Below are positions 15,942-25,182 of a DNA stretch of 64,000 nt, piece after piece; the first letter of the stretch is position 1, and the number at the start of each line of letters is the position of its first letter. Source of the DNA: Faecalibacterium duncaniae (GTDB lineage Bacteria > Bacillota > Clostridia > Oscillospirales > Ruminococcaceae); contig NZ_CP048437.1 of the NCBI RefSeq assembly GCF_010509575.1, forward strand, positions 1,550,001 through 1,614,000. Direction: 5' to 3'. Under the pieces are notes generated by a model, which saw only the letters and a list, made by a program, of their open reading frames with translations, did not search any database and had not been told where the DNA came from. A program made the position numbers and the translations under genes.

Positions 15942-17168
15942 ATGGAAAAGACTGAAGGAAAGATTCGTTATGGCCTGATCGGTATCGGTGCTCAGGGCGG
16001 CAGCTACGCTCGCTTCCTGACCAACGCTCCCGCTCCGTTCCCCGGCATGGTCTGCGCACCGTGCCCCGACAACTGCGCACTGGGCGCTCTGTGTGATATC
16101 GACCCCGAGAAGGAGAAGATGTGCAAGGAGCAGTACCCCGATGTGCCCTTCTTCAAGGATTGGAAGGATATGATCGCCAGCGGCACGGTTGATGCCATCA
16201 TCACCACCGTTCCTCACTATCTGCACCACGAGATCTCCATCTACGCTATGGAGCATGGCATGAACGTTCTGTGCGAGAAGCCCGCCGGTGTCCGCAGCAA
16301 GGATGTTCAGAAGATGATCGCCTGCGCTAAGGCTCATCCCGAGGTTTCCTTCGGCATCATGTTCAACCAGCGTACCAACAAGCTGTATCAGAAGATCAAG
16401 GAAATCGTTGCCAGCGGTGAGCTGGGCGAGATCCGCCGCTCTCAGTGGATGATCAACTCCTGGTGGCGTCCTGACAGCTACTACCAGCAGAGCGCATGGC
16501 GTGCTACCTGGGGCGGCGAAGGCGGCGGTGTCCTGGTCAACCAGGCTCCCCATCAGCTCGACCTGTGGCAGTGGATCTGCGGTATCCCCGTGAAGGTTTT
16601 CTCCAAGAACATCAACGGCTGCCATCGTAACATCGGCGTTGAGAACGACGTGACCATGCTGGTCGAGTTCGCTAACGGCGCTACCGGAACCTTTACCACC
16701 TGCACCCACGATGCCATCGGCACCGATCGTCTGGAGATCGACCTGGACGGCGGCAAGATCGTTGTTGACAACAGCAAGACCGCTCATGTCTACCACTACA
16801 TCGATAAGGAAGGCAACCCCTGCACTGAGGATTACCTGAACGAGCACATGAACATGATGGAAGTTGCCATGCTGACCAGCGGCAACGGTGCAGGCTCCAA
16901 GCTGTACACCGAAGAGACCTTTGAGAACAACGATGGCTGGGGCTTCCAGCACACCACCGTTATGCAGAACTTTGCTGCTCACATCCTGACCGGCAGCCCG
17001 CTGCTGGCTCCCGGCGAGGACGGCATCAATGGTGTCAACCTGGCAAACAGCAGCCAGCTGTCTGCATGGACCGGCCGCGAAGTCTCCAACCCCTGCGATC
17101 CCGAGGAGTATGCTGCTGAGCTGAACAAGCTGATCGAGGCTGAGGGCAAGTTCCCCGTCCGCGAGTAA
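15942..17168 (+). CDS. Gfo/Idh/MocA-family oxidoreductase, cassette gene 2
   Basis: 408 residues. The N-terminal Rossmann fold has GLIGIGAQG (residues 11-19), the family signature CEKPAG (about 110-115) supplies the catalytic lysine, and NQAPHQLDLWQW (about 199-210) contains the conserved Asp/His pair of the C-terminal domain. A WWRPDSYYQQSAWRATWGGEGGG segment lines the likely sugar site. Members oxidise or reduce a sugar hydroxyl with NAD(P). It follows gene 1 by 27 bases with an AAGGAG site. Codons are strongly biased (AAG, GCT, CGT, ATC), suggesting high expression. Confidence 0.9.
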   Translation: MEKTEGKIRYGLIGIGAQGGSYARFLTNAPAPFPGMVCAPCPDNCALGALCDIDPEKEKMCKEQYPDVPFFKDWKDMIASGTVDAIITTVPHYLHHEISIYAMEHGMNVLCEKPAGVRSKDVQKMIACAKAHPEVSFGIMFNQRTNKLYQKIKEIVASGELGEIRRSQWMINSWWRPDSYYQQSAWRATWGGEGGGVLVNQAPHQLDLWQWICGIPVKVFSKNINGCHRNIGVENDVTMLVEFANGATGTFTTCTHDAIGTDRLEIDLDGGKIVVDNSKTAHVYHYIDKEGNPCTEDYLNEHMNMMEVAMLTSGNGAGSKLYTEETFENNDGWGFQHTTVMQNFAAHILTGSPLLAPGEDGINGVNLANSSQLSAWTGREVSNPCDPEEYAAELNKLIEAEGKFPVRE

Positions 17169-17224
17169 TCAGTATCCCTGAAAAAAGCAATGCCTGTTCC
17201 AGGCTTACAAGGAGTTGCGTTTCC

Positions 17225-18235
17225 ATGAAAAGAGCTGCGATCATTGGCTGCGGCACCATCTTTCAGGTTCATCTGCCCATCATTGTGGCAAATCCTGAGA
17301 TCGAACTGTGTGCCGTGTGCGATAACAATCCCGCTGTGCAGGAAAAGCTGCCTGCTGCAGCAAAGGCCGTGCCGTTCTATACGGACTATGAGGAGCTTCT
17401 GGAAAAGGAGCATCCCGATGTGGTACATCTCTGCCTGCCGCATTACCTGCATGTGCCCGTGTCGGAGTACTTTGCTTCCCACGGTGTGAATGTCTTCTGC
17501 GAGAAGCCGGTGGGTCTGAACACCGCACAGGCCAAGGAGTTCGTGGAATTTGAGGCTGCGCACCCTGAGGTCAAGATCGGCATCTGCCTGCAGAATCGTC
17601 TGAACCGCACCACCGTTGAACTGAAAAAGATCATTGATGGCGGCGAATATGGCAAGGTCATCGGCTGCCGCGGCTTTGTACCCTGGTTCCGCGGCAAGGC
17701 TTACTATGACGAACAACCCTGGCGCGGCCAGCTGGAAACTGCTGGCGGCGGCTGCATGATTAACCAGAGTGTCCACACGCTGGATCTGCTGTATTATCTG
17801 TGCGGCGACATCGATGCCATCCATGGCTCGGTGAATCAGCTGGCAGATTACGGCATTGAGGTCGAGGACACCGTAGCTGCCCGCCTGCACTTTGCTAATG
17901 GTGCAAACGGTGTGTTCTTTGCCACCAACTGTGATTACACCAACGAGAGCGTCCAGATCAAGGTTGCCTGTGAAAAGGCTTCCTTCCTGATCGAGGATGA
18001 TGCTTTGTTCCGGATCGACGCAGATGGTGTGCGCACCAAGCTGTGCGAGAATGAGAAGCTGCCCGGTGCCAAGTTCTATTTTGGTGCTTCTCATGGCATC
18101 CTGATCAACAAATTTTACCGTGCCATTGAGAACAACACAGACGATTACATCCATGTAAGAGATGCGGAAATGAGCATCCGGCTGATCGATGCCATCCATG
18201 CAAGCAGCAAGGCTGGCCATCCCGTTGCTCCGTGA
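17225..18235 (+). CDS. Gfo/Idh/MocA-family oxidoreductase, cassette gene 3
   Basis: 336 residues. N-terminal nucleotide site IIGCGTIF (residues 6-13), signature CEKPVG (about 92-97) with the catalytic lysine, and NQSVHTLDLLYY (about 179-190) with the Asp/His pair. A GKAYYDEQPWRGQLETAGGG segment precedes it, as in the family. It differs clearly from gene 2, so the two probably act at different steps, for example one oxidising and one reducing. Lies 56 bases after gene 2 and 32 before gene 4. Substrate unknown. Confidence 0.9.
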   Translation: MKRAAIIGCGTIFQVHLPIIVANPEIELCAVCDNNPAVQEKLPAAAKAVPFYTDYEELLEKEHPDVVHLCLPHYLHVPVSEYFASHGVNVFCEKPVGLNTAQAKEFVEFEAAHPEVKIGICLQNRLNRTTVELKKIIDGGEYGKVIGCRGFVPWFRGKAYYDEQPWRGQLETAGGGCMINQSVHTLDLLYYLCGDIDAIHGSVNQLADYGIEVEDTVAARLHFANGANGVFFATNCDYTNESVQIKVACEKASFLIEDDALFRIDADGVRTKLCENEKLPGAKFYFGASHGILINKFYRAIENNTDDYIHVRDAEMSIRLIDAIHASSKAGHPVAP

Positions 18236-18267
18236 CCGCAAAACACAGATAGAAGGAGAAATGAACC

Positions 18268-19155
18268 ATGGCAAACAAAGGTTTGATCGGTGTTCAGATG
18301 AGCACCATTGCCCCCGCTAAGATGCCTCACTTCGACGCATACGAGAGCATGGGCAAGCTGGCTGATATCGGCTATCACTGCGTTGAGATCTCTCAGGTCC
18401 CCATGACCGCTGAGAACGTTGCAGGCTTCCGCAAGGCTATCGACGAGCTGGGCCTGAATGTCTCTTCCTGCACCGCATCCACCTCTCCCATGCTGCCCGG
18501 TATGCCCGGCGAGTTCCTGTGCAATCCCGACGACTATAAGAAGATCGTTGAGGACTGCCGTAAGCTGGACTGCGATATGCTGCGCATCGGCATGCTGCCC
18601 ATGACCTGCATGGGCAACTACCAGAAGGCTGTGGATTTCGCCAAGGAAGCAAATGAGTATGCTCTGAAGCTGAAGGAAGACGGCATTGACCTGTACTACC
18701 ACAACCATCACGTAGAGTTCGTTCGTTACGACGGCGAGTTCCTGCTGGACATCATCCGCGCAAATGCTCCTGCTCTGGGCTTTGAGCTGGACAGCCACTG
18801 GATCCACCGCGGCGGCCAGGACCCTGTTAAGTTCATCAAGAAGTATGCCGGCAGCATCCGTCTGGTCCACCTGAAGGATTACCGCATCGGTGAGATGCCC
18901 ATCCCCGAGGGCGGCGTGGACTTCACCAGCAAGGAAGGCATGATGAAGTTCATGAGCAACTTCACCAACATTGTGCAGTTTGCTGAGGTTGGCGAAGGCA
19001 CTCTGGATATGCCCGCTATCATCCAGGCTGGCCTGGAGGGCGGCGGCGAGTACTTCCTGGTGGAGCAGGATGACTGCTATGGCCGTGATCCGTTCGATAG
19101 CCTGAAGATCAGCCACGACAACCTGGTCAAGATGGGCTTCGGCGACTGGTTCTAA
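18268..19155 (+). CDS. TIM-barrel sugar (phosphate) isomerase/epimerase, cassette gene 4
   Basis: 295 residues of the xylose-isomerase-like barrel. Metal-ligand candidates: Glu in YYHNHHVEF (about 143-151), Asp in GFELDSHW (about 170-177), His in LVHLKDYR (about 199-206) and Glu in FLVEQDDCYG (about 263-272). It resembles IolE/IolI-type enzymes more than xylose isomerase itself. AGGAG lies ahead of the ATG. Last gene of the cassette, followed by a strong terminator, so the four genes are one transcription unit. Strong codon bias as in gene 2. Confidence 0.87.
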   Translation: MANKGLIGVQMSTIAPAKMPHFDAYESMGKLADIGYHCVEISQVPMTAENVAGFRKAIDELGLNVSSCTASTSPMLPGMPGEFLCNPDDYKKIVEDCRKLDCDMLRIGMLPMTCMGNYQKAVDFAKEANEYALKLKEDGIDLYYHNHHVEFVRYDGEFLLDIIRANAPALGFELDSHWIHRGGQDPVKFIKKYAGSIRLVHLKDYRIGEMPIPEGGVDFTSKEGMMKFMSNFTNIVQFAEVGEGTLDMPAIIQAGLEGGGEYFLVEQDDCYGRDPFDSLKISHDNLVKMGFGDWF

Positions 19156-19199
19156 TTGAAAAGTTTCTGAGGAGTCGTTTTTTACGATCCGATAAAATG

Positions 19200-19245
19200 A
19201 AATCGATGCTGTTTTGCGGAAATGCAGAGCAGCATCGATTTTTTA
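19200..19245 (+). terminator. Terminator of the sugar cassette
   Basis: AAATCGATGCTG (19200-19211) pairs with CAGCATCGATTT (19230-19241), followed by Ts. Confidence 0.9.
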
Positions 19246-19330
19246 TGTTTCAGGGTTCTGCTTTGTAACACGCTCCAAAATGTTGAAAATATTTTGTGCA
19301 AGTTTCACAGTTTTCTATTTGAGCCTTTGG

Positions 19331-19339
19331 TGGTACAAT
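19331..19339 (+). promoter_or_regulatory. Predicted extended -10 promoter of phoH
   Basis: TGG-TACAAT with TACAAT at 19334-19339; no good -35. About 36 bases before the phoH ATG. Confidence 0.55.
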
Positions 19340-19374
19340 AGATGTGGAAATTCATAAACCGCTGGAGGAGCTAC

Positions 19375-20337
19375 ATGGCCGAAAAAAGTATTGAGTTGGA
19401 TAGTGTGGAGATCGCCGCTGCCATCTTTGGCAACTGTGACCGCAACATTCGTCTATTGGAAAAGGAGTTCTCTGTCACGGCAGTCTGCCGGGGTACGATG
19501 CTTCGCCTCTCTGGCGAGGAGGCCAACGTGGCCGCTGCTGTGCGTGCCGTGGAGGGGATGCTGCTCCTGATCGAAAACCACACGCCGCTGGAGGATCAGA
19601 CGGTGCGCTACTGCCTGAGCCTTGCTCACGATGGAAAGGAGCAGCGTGTCCGGGAGCTGACTGAGGATTTTGTCACGGTCACGGTCAAGGGCCGCCCCAT
19701 CCGCCCCAAGACACTGGGCCAAAAGGAATATCTGAATGCTATCCGCAAGAACGCGGTGACCTTTGGCGTGGGTCCCGCCGGTACCGGCAAGACCTATCTG
19801 GCCGTTGCAATGGCGGTCAAAGCGTTCAAGGCCAAGGATGTTTCCCGCATTGTGCTGACCCGCCCCGCCGTGGAAGCAGGTGAGAAGCTGGGTTTTCTAC
19901 CCGGTGATCTGCAGCAGAAGGTGGACCCTTACCTGCGCCCTCTCTACGATGGCCTGTTCGATATGCTGGGTGCTGAGACCTATGAGCGCCTGGTGGAAAA
20001 GCAGATCATTGAGGTTGCTCCGCTGGCATATATGCGCGGCCGCACGCTGGATGATTCCTTTATCATCCTGGATGAGGCGCAGAACACTACACCGGAGCAG
20101 ATGAAGATGTTTCTTACCCGTATGGGTGTAGGTTCCAAGGTGGTTGTGACCGGCGATGTGACCCAGATCGATCTGCCGGACCGTACCCGCAGCGGCCTTG
20201 TGGATGCGCTGCACATTCTCAAGAACGTGGATGGCATTGCACAGTGCTATTTTACGGAGAAGGATGTTGTCCGCCATCGTCTGGTGCAGGAGATCATCAA
20301 GGCCTACGAAGCGGCTGCGCACCCGGCCAAGCGTTGA
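19375..20337 (+). CDS. PhoH-family ATPase (PhoH-like protein)
   Basis: 320 residues. The P-loop is GVGPAGTGKTYLAVAMAV (about residues 136-153), the Walker B/DEAD-like segment is FIILDEAQNTT, and VTGDVTQIDLP completes the core. An N-terminal KH-like region precedes it. PhoH proteins are RNA-related ATPases, commonly encoded before ybeY, consistent with a role in rRNA metabolism. The ATG at 19375 has GGAGG upstream. First gene of a run phoH-ybeY-era-recO-mutS2. Confidence 0.93.
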   Translation: MAEKSIELDSVEIAAAIFGNCDRNIRLLEKEFSVTAVCRGTMLRLSGEEANVAAAVRAVEGMLLLIENHTPLEDQTVRYCLSLAHDGKEQRVRELTEDFVTVTVKGRPIRPKTLGQKEYLNAIRKNAVTFGVGPAGTGKTYLAVAMAVKAFKAKDVSRIVLTRPAVEAGEKLGFLPGDLQQKVDPYLRPLYDGLFDMLGAETYERLVEKQIIEVAPLAYMRGRTLDDSFIILDEAQNTTPEQMKMFLTRMGVGSKVVVTGDVTQIDLPDRTRSGLVDALHILKNVDGIAQCYFTEKDVVRHRLVQEIIKAYEAAAHPAKR

Positions 20338-20389
20338 AACCGACGCGGAAAGCTGCAATTGCAGCATAAAATGAAGGGAGAGGAATGTT

Positions 20390-20881
20390 ATGTCCAATAA
20401 AGTTTTGATCACCAATTCACAGAAAGCCGTAAAAGTGCCTTCGGGCCTGCGGATCCTGATCCGCCGCGCCTGCAACGCTGTGCTGGAATATGAGCACTTC
20501 GATGAGCCTGCTGAGATCAGCGTGACTTTTGTGGATAACGCTGCCATTGCAGAGCTGAACAACCAGTATCGCAACAAGCCGATGCCCACCGATGTGTTGA
20601 GCTTTCCTCTGGGAGAAAACGGCGTTTACGACGTGGATGAGAACAACGGCTGCAAGATGCTGGGGGATATCGTCATCAGCATGGAACGTGCTCAGGAGCA
20701 GGCAACGCTCTACGGCCATCCGCTGCAGCGTGAGGTCGCCTTCCTGACCGTTCACTCCATGCTGCATCTGCTGGGCTATGACCATGAGAACGGTGGTCTG
20801 GAAGCTATGCGGATGCGCGAAAAGGAAGAGGCTGTGCTGACCCAGCTTGGCCTGCCCCGCACCGTCAGCTATACGGAATGA
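20390..20881 (+). CDS. ybeY: Endoribonuclease YbeY (rRNA maturation factor)
   Basis: Zinc-dependent RNase acting on 16S rRNA 3' ends and ribosome quality control. 163 residues; the metal-binding signature HSMLHLLGYDHE (about residues 122-133) has the three histidines. PTDVLSFPLGE is also typical. GGGAGAGG precedes the ATG. Sits between phoH and era as in most Firmicutes. Confidence 0.96.
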   Translation: MSNKVLITNSQKAVKVPSGLRILIRRACNAVLEYEHFDEPAEISVTFVDNAAIAELNNQYRNKPMPTDVLSFPLGENGVYDVDENNGCKMLGDIVISMERAQEQATLYGHPLQREVAFLTVHSMLHLLGYDHENGGLEAMRMREKEEAVLTQLGLPRTVSYTE

Positions 20882-20914
20882 TCACAGATTTCGGCAAAGG
20901 ATAGGAGTTCAATT

Positions 20915-21853
20915 TTGAAAAACGCAGCACCCATGCAGCAGCATTACGATACCTCATCTGTGTTCGTGGCGGTCATCGGCCGCCCGAACGTGGGCAAATC
21001 CAGCCTAACCAATCGTCTGGTGGGGGAGAAGGTGGCCATTGTTACCTCCAAACCCCAGACGACCCGCACCCGCATCACCGGCGTTGTGACCCGCGGCCCT
21101 CTGCAGTATGTTTTGCTGGACACCCCGGGCGTGCATAAGGCCCACAATAAGCTTGGCAAGCGGATGGACAAGACGGCCAGCGATTCCATCGCGGATGTGG
21201 ATGTCTCCATGATGCTGTTTGAGCCATACGGTGCCCTGAATGAGCCGGAAATGGTTCTGGTGGACGCTCTGCGCAGCAGCGGCGGCCCTGCCATTGCAGT
21301 CATCAATAAAACCGATCTTGTCAAGGAGCCTGCTGATCTGGAAGCCCGCAAGGCTGAGCTCAAGGAGCTGGGTGTGTTTGATGCCATTTACACCGTAAGC
21401 GTCCGGGCAGACGACCACTGTGAGGAACTGTTCGATGCCCTGAGCCAGTATGCTGTGGAGGGCCCGCACTACTTTGACGATGATGCCTACACCGATATGC
21501 CGGAAAAGGAACTGGTGGCGGAGGTCATCCGTGAAAAGGCACTGCTGTATATGCGGGATGAGATCCCGCACGGCATTGCGGTCGTGGTGGAGCGTTTCAA
21601 GGAGCGCCCCGGTACAGATCTGGTGGATATCGATGTAAATATCTACTGCGAGCGCGAGAGCCATAAGGGCATGGTCATTGGCAAGGGTGGTGCGATGCTG
21701 AAAAAGATCGCCAGCTCTGCCCGTGCGGACTGCGAAGAGTTTCTGGGCTGCCGGGTCAACCTGCAGTGCTGGGTCAAGGTCAAAGCAGATTGGCGGGACA
21801 ATGAGTTTCTGCTGAACAACTTTGGCTTCAAACAGAACCCGAATAATCGTTGA
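20915..21853 (+). CDS. era: GTPase Era
   Basis: Ribosome-assembly GTPase binding 16S rRNA. 312 residues from a TTG start. G1 GRPNVGKSS, G2 region TTRTRITG, G3 DTPG, G4 NKTD, and a C-terminal KH domain with GKGGAMLKKI. TTG at 20915 is chosen because AGGAG lies seven bases upstream; the nearest ATG is six codons in and has no ribosome site at the right distance. Confidence 0.96.
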   Translation: MKNAAPMQQHYDTSSVFVAVIGRPNVGKSSLTNRLVGEKVAIVTSKPQTTRTRITGVVTRGPLQYVLLDTPGVHKAHNKLGKRMDKTASDSIADVDVSMMLFEPYGALNEPEMVLVDALRSSGGPAIAVINKTDLVKEPADLEARKAELKELGVFDAIYTVSVRADDHCEELFDALSQYAVEGPHYFDDDAYTDMPEKELVAEVIREKALLYMRDEIPHGIAVVVERFKERPGTDLVDIDVNIYCERESHKGMVIGKGGAMLKKIASSARADCEEFLGCRVNLQCWVKVKADWRDNEFLLNNFGFKQNPNNR

Positions 21854-21898
21854 TTTTTCTCTTTACATTGCCCGGGACACTGCTCGGGCAGGGAGAAT

Positions 21899-22651
21899 AT
21901 GCAGATGGATACGATCGTAACACCTGGGCTTGTGTTAAAAGAGACCCGGTACAAGGAATCTGACCGGATTCTGACCATTCTTACACCGGAGCTGGGGGTC
22001 ATTTCGGCCTCAGCACAGAGCAGCCTGCGGCTGAAGAACAAATTATTCAGCGCCTGCGGGCTTTTTTGCTACTCTGAATTTGTGCTGCTGCCCGGCCGGA
22101 ATATGTACACCATCCGAGAAGCGGAAGTGCGCAACGTATTTCATGGCATTTCCTCCACCATCGAGGGGATGAGCCTTGCCATGTATCTTGCCGAGATGGC
22201 GGCGGCACTTTCTCCTACGGGGGAGGAAGCTGCCAAGGAACTGCGCCTGCTGCTGAACTGCCTGTATATGATCAGCGAGGGTAAAACCGACCTGCATGTG
22301 GTCAAGGCTGTGTTTGAGCTGCGCACCATGAGCGAGTGCGGCTTTCTGCCGCAGCTGGTCTGCTGCAAGATCTGTGAAAAATACGATGGCCCCGCGTTTT
22401 ATCTTGACCCGCAGGAGGGCATTCTGCTCTGTGAGGACTGTGCGAAAAAGGCGGGCAAGACCTGCAATCTGGACACGGGTGCCTTGTATGCCTTGCGTCA
22501 TATCTGCCTTGTAGAAGATAAGAAAATATTTGCATTCAAAATCTCGGTCGGCAGTCTGGCAAAGCTGTCTGCGGTGGCAGAGCGCTACGCTTTGACCCAC
22601 CTGGACAAACCGCTGAAAAGTTACGACTTTTTGAAATCCGTTCTGCCTTGA
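21899..22651 (+). CDS. recO: DNA repair protein RecO
   Basis: Recombination mediator that loads RecA with RecR. 250 residues: N-terminal OB fold (TPGLVLKETRYKESDRILTILTPELG as its opening), helical middle, and a zinc finger with CCKIC and CEDC cysteines about residues 154-181. GGGAG is five bases before the first ATG and eleven before a second in-frame ATG (21905), so either may be used. Directly precedes mutS2. Confidence 0.94.
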   Translation: MQMDTIVTPGLVLKETRYKESDRILTILTPELGVISASAQSSLRLKNKLFSACGLFCYSEFVLLPGRNMYTIREAEVRNVFHGISSTIEGMSLAMYLAEMAAALSPTGEEAAKELRLLLNCLYMISEGKTDLHVVKAVFELRTMSECGFLPQLVCCKICEKYDGPAFYLDPQEGILLCEDCAKKAGKTCNLDTGALYALRHICLVEDKKIFAFKISVGSLAKLSAVAERYALTHLDKPLKSYDFLKSVLP

Positions 22652-22684
22652 CCGGGATAAACAATTTTGATATAGGGAACAAAC

Positions 22685-25096
22685 ATGGAAACAAGCTATT
22701 TGAAAACTTTAGAGCTTGATAAGATCATTGCGCGTGCATCCGAGGGCTGCGTGTGCAAGGAAGCTAGAGAGCAGCTGCTGGCTCTGGAGCCTCAGTGCGA
22801 CCCTGATGAGGTGCGTTACGCGCTGGAACAGACCGATGCCATCAACAGTCTGCTCATCAAAAACGGGTCTCCGCGCTTTGGCGGGGTAGAGGGTGTCAGC
22901 TCTCTGGTAGCCCGTGCGGTCAAGGGCGGTGTGCTCTCCATGGGGGAACTGCTGATGGTGGCCGGCGCTCTGCGCAACTTTCAGAACCTGACCAGCTGGT
23001 ATGGCTCCTCGGAACATGATGCCCTGCCTACAGATGATCTGTTCTACGCGCTGGCACCTCAGCCCGGGCTGGAGCAGCAGATCTCCAGCGCCATTCTGGC
23101 TCCGGATGCCATGGCAGACACGGCTTCCCACACCCTGAACGAGCTGCGCAAAAAGATCCGCGCTACGGAGAACAGCATCCGCGACCGGCTGGAAAGCATG
23201 GTTCGCAATATGGATACCTCCAAGTATTTGCAGGAGAGTGTGGTCTCCATTCGCAATGGACGGTATGTTGTGCCCGTTAAGAGCGAGTATCGCGGCGAGG
23301 TGAGCGGCATCATCCATGATGTCTCGTCCACCGGTGCTACTGTCTTTGTGGAGCCGCAGGCGGTCGTGGAAGCAAATGCACGCATTCTGCAGTATCGTGC
23401 ACAAGAAGCGCAGGAGATCGAACGCATTCTGGTGGCATTTACGGCACAGGTAGCTGCCATTGAGCCTCAGTTCCAGTACAGCTACAAGGCAATGCTGGAA
23501 ATTGATGTGCTGTTGGCAAAGGCTCGTCTGGCTCTGGATATGAAGGCATTCAAGCCCTCTGTCCGCACCGACAGCTCCTTTTCGCTCATCCGGGCGCGTC
23601 ATCCGCTCATTGACCCCAAAAAGTGTGTACCTGTGGACATTGCGTTGGGTAAAGAGTACGATTCGCTCATCATCACCGGCCCGAACACCGGCGGTAAAAC
23701 CGTCACCCTGAAAACGGCGGGTCTGCTGTGTGCAATGGCACAGTGCGGCTTCCTGATTCCTGCCGATGAACGCAGTGAGATCTGCGTGTTCGATGAATTT
23801 CTTGTGGACATCGGTGATGAGCAGAGCATCGAACAGAGCCTTTCTACTTTCTCCGGCCACATGAAGAAGATCACCGGTATTCTGGAACTTGCCATGCCGC
23901 ACACGCTGGTCTTATTGGATGAGCTTGGCGCGGGTACTGACCCTGCCGAAGGTGCAGCGCTGGCCGTGGCCATCATCGAGGAACTACGCCGCCGCGGTGT
24001 GCTGCTGATGGCAACCACTCACTACGCCGAACTGAAGGTGTTTGCGCTGGAAACCAAGGGTGTAGTCAATGCCAGCTGTGAGTTTGATCTGGAGACACTG
24101 CGCCCGACTTACAAGCTGAGCGTAGGTGTGCCCGGCAAGTCCAACGCCTTCCTCATCAGTGAGAAGCTGGGCATCCCGGAGCGTGTCATTGAGGCAGCCC
24201 AACAGCATCTGTCTGCCGAGGATAAGCGCCTGGATGCAGTTTTGGGCCAGCTGGACGACCTGAAGCTACAGCTGAAAGAGAGCCAGGACGAGGTTGAGGA
24301 GCTGAAGAATGAGGCTTCTCACCAGCTGGAGGCCGCTCAAAAAAAGCGGGATGAATTGATCCAGCAGGGCGAAAACGAGTTGGAAGCTGCCCGTGCCAAG
24401 GCCCGTGCGCTGGCACAGCAGGTGGAAAGCAAGGCGTATGCACTGACCGATGAGCTGCGCCAGCTGCAGAAGGACGAGCGCCTGAGCACCCAGCAGAAAG
24501 CCCAACGTGCCCGCGAGATTGCAAAGAAAGAGTCTGAAAAGCTCTTTATCGGTACCGAGGTGGTGCATAACCCTGTCAAGGAGTTTGTCCCACTGAAAGA
24601 AGTCAAGGTAGGGCAGGAGGTCTGCATTGCAGAGCTCAACCAGCTGGCCACCGTGCTGGCACTGCCGGATAAAAACGGCGATGTTCTGGTGCGTGCCGGC
24701 ATCATCAAGACCAAGATCCCGCTCAAGGGCCTGAAGCAGCCGGATAAGCTCATCAAAGAGCCTCAGCCCAAAACCAAGGCACAGCAGCGCTATTCCCGCC
24801 TGACGGGCGATGCAAACCGGCTCAACGGCAGAGTAGAGCGTGTGCAGCGTTCGGCCAAAATGGAGCTGAATCTGCTGGGCCTGACTGTGGATGAAGCTCT
24901 GCCTGAGGTGGATGCTTATATCGATCGCGCCATTCTGAACGGTCAGACAGTGGTGTATCTGATCCATGGCAACGGTACCGGTGCTCTGCGCACCGCGATT
25001 CATAAACATCTGCGCGGCAACCGGATGGTCAAAAGCTTCCGGCTGGGACGTTACGGTGAGGGCGAGAGCGGTGTGACCGTGGTTGAATTGAAGTAA
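22685..25096 (+). CDS. mutS2: Endonuclease MutS2
   Basis: 803 residues. MutS-like core with Walker A TGPNTGGKTVTLK (about residues 331-343) and Walker B VLLDELGAGTDP, a long Glu/Lys/Gln-rich coiled-coil (about 515-640), and a C-terminal Smr nuclease domain with LIHGNGTGALRTAIHKHL. It lacks the mismatch-recognition N-terminus, as MutS2 does. In Firmicutes it suppresses recombination or rescues collided ribosomes. End of the phoH-mutS2 run; a hairpin terminator follows. Confidence 0.95.
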   Translation: METSYLKTLELDKIIARASEGCVCKEAREQLLALEPQCDPDEVRYALEQTDAINSLLIKNGSPRFGGVEGVSSLVARAVKGGVLSMGELLMVAGALRNFQNLTSWYGSSEHDALPTDDLFYALAPQPGLEQQISSAILAPDAMADTASHTLNELRKKIRATENSIRDRLESMVRNMDTSKYLQESVVSIRNGRYVVPVKSEYRGEVSGIIHDVSSTGATVFVEPQAVVEANARILQYRAQEAQEIERILVAFTAQVAAIEPQFQYSYKAMLEIDVLLAKARLALDMKAFKPSVRTDSSFSLIRARHPLIDPKKCVPVDIALGKEYDSLIITGPNTGGKTVTLKTAGLLCAMAQCGFLIPADERSEICVFDEFLVDIGDEQSIEQSLSTFSGHMKKITGILELAMPHTLVLLDELGAGTDPAEGAALAVAIIEELRRRGVLLMATTHYAELKVFALETKGVVNASCEFDLETLRPTYKLSVGVPGKSNAFLISEKLGIPERVIEAAQQHLSAEDKRLDAVLGQLDDLKLQLKESQDEVEELKNEASHQLEAAQKKRDELIQQGENELEAARAKARALAQQVESKAYALTDELRQLQKDERLSTQQKAQRAREIAKKESEKLFIGTEVVHNPVKEFVPLKEVKVGQEVCIAELNQLATVLALPDKNGDVLVRAGIIKTKIPLKGLKQPDKLIKEPQPKTKAQQRYSRLTGDANRLNGRVERVQRSAKMELNLLGLTVDEALPEVDAYIDRAILNGQTVVYLIHGNGTGALRTAIHKHLRGNRMVKSFRLGRYGEGESGVTVVELK

Positions 25097-25120
25097 AAAC
25101 ATACCGGGAGTTTCCCGGCA

Positions 25121-25159
25121 GCGCCCGTCCGGAAGATCATTCTTTGGGCGGGCGTTTCT
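25121..25159 (+). terminator. Terminator after mutS2
   Basis: CGCCCG arm near 25122-25127 pairs with CGGGCG near 25149-25154 around an AT-rich loop, then TTTCTT. Confidence 0.75.
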
Positions 25160-25182
25160 TATAAAACGGCAGGGATGTCATC

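Noticed and set aside
14997..18274. Long minus-strand frames under the sugar cassette
   Set aside because: The plus-strand genes have family motifs and ribosome sites; the minus frames do not.
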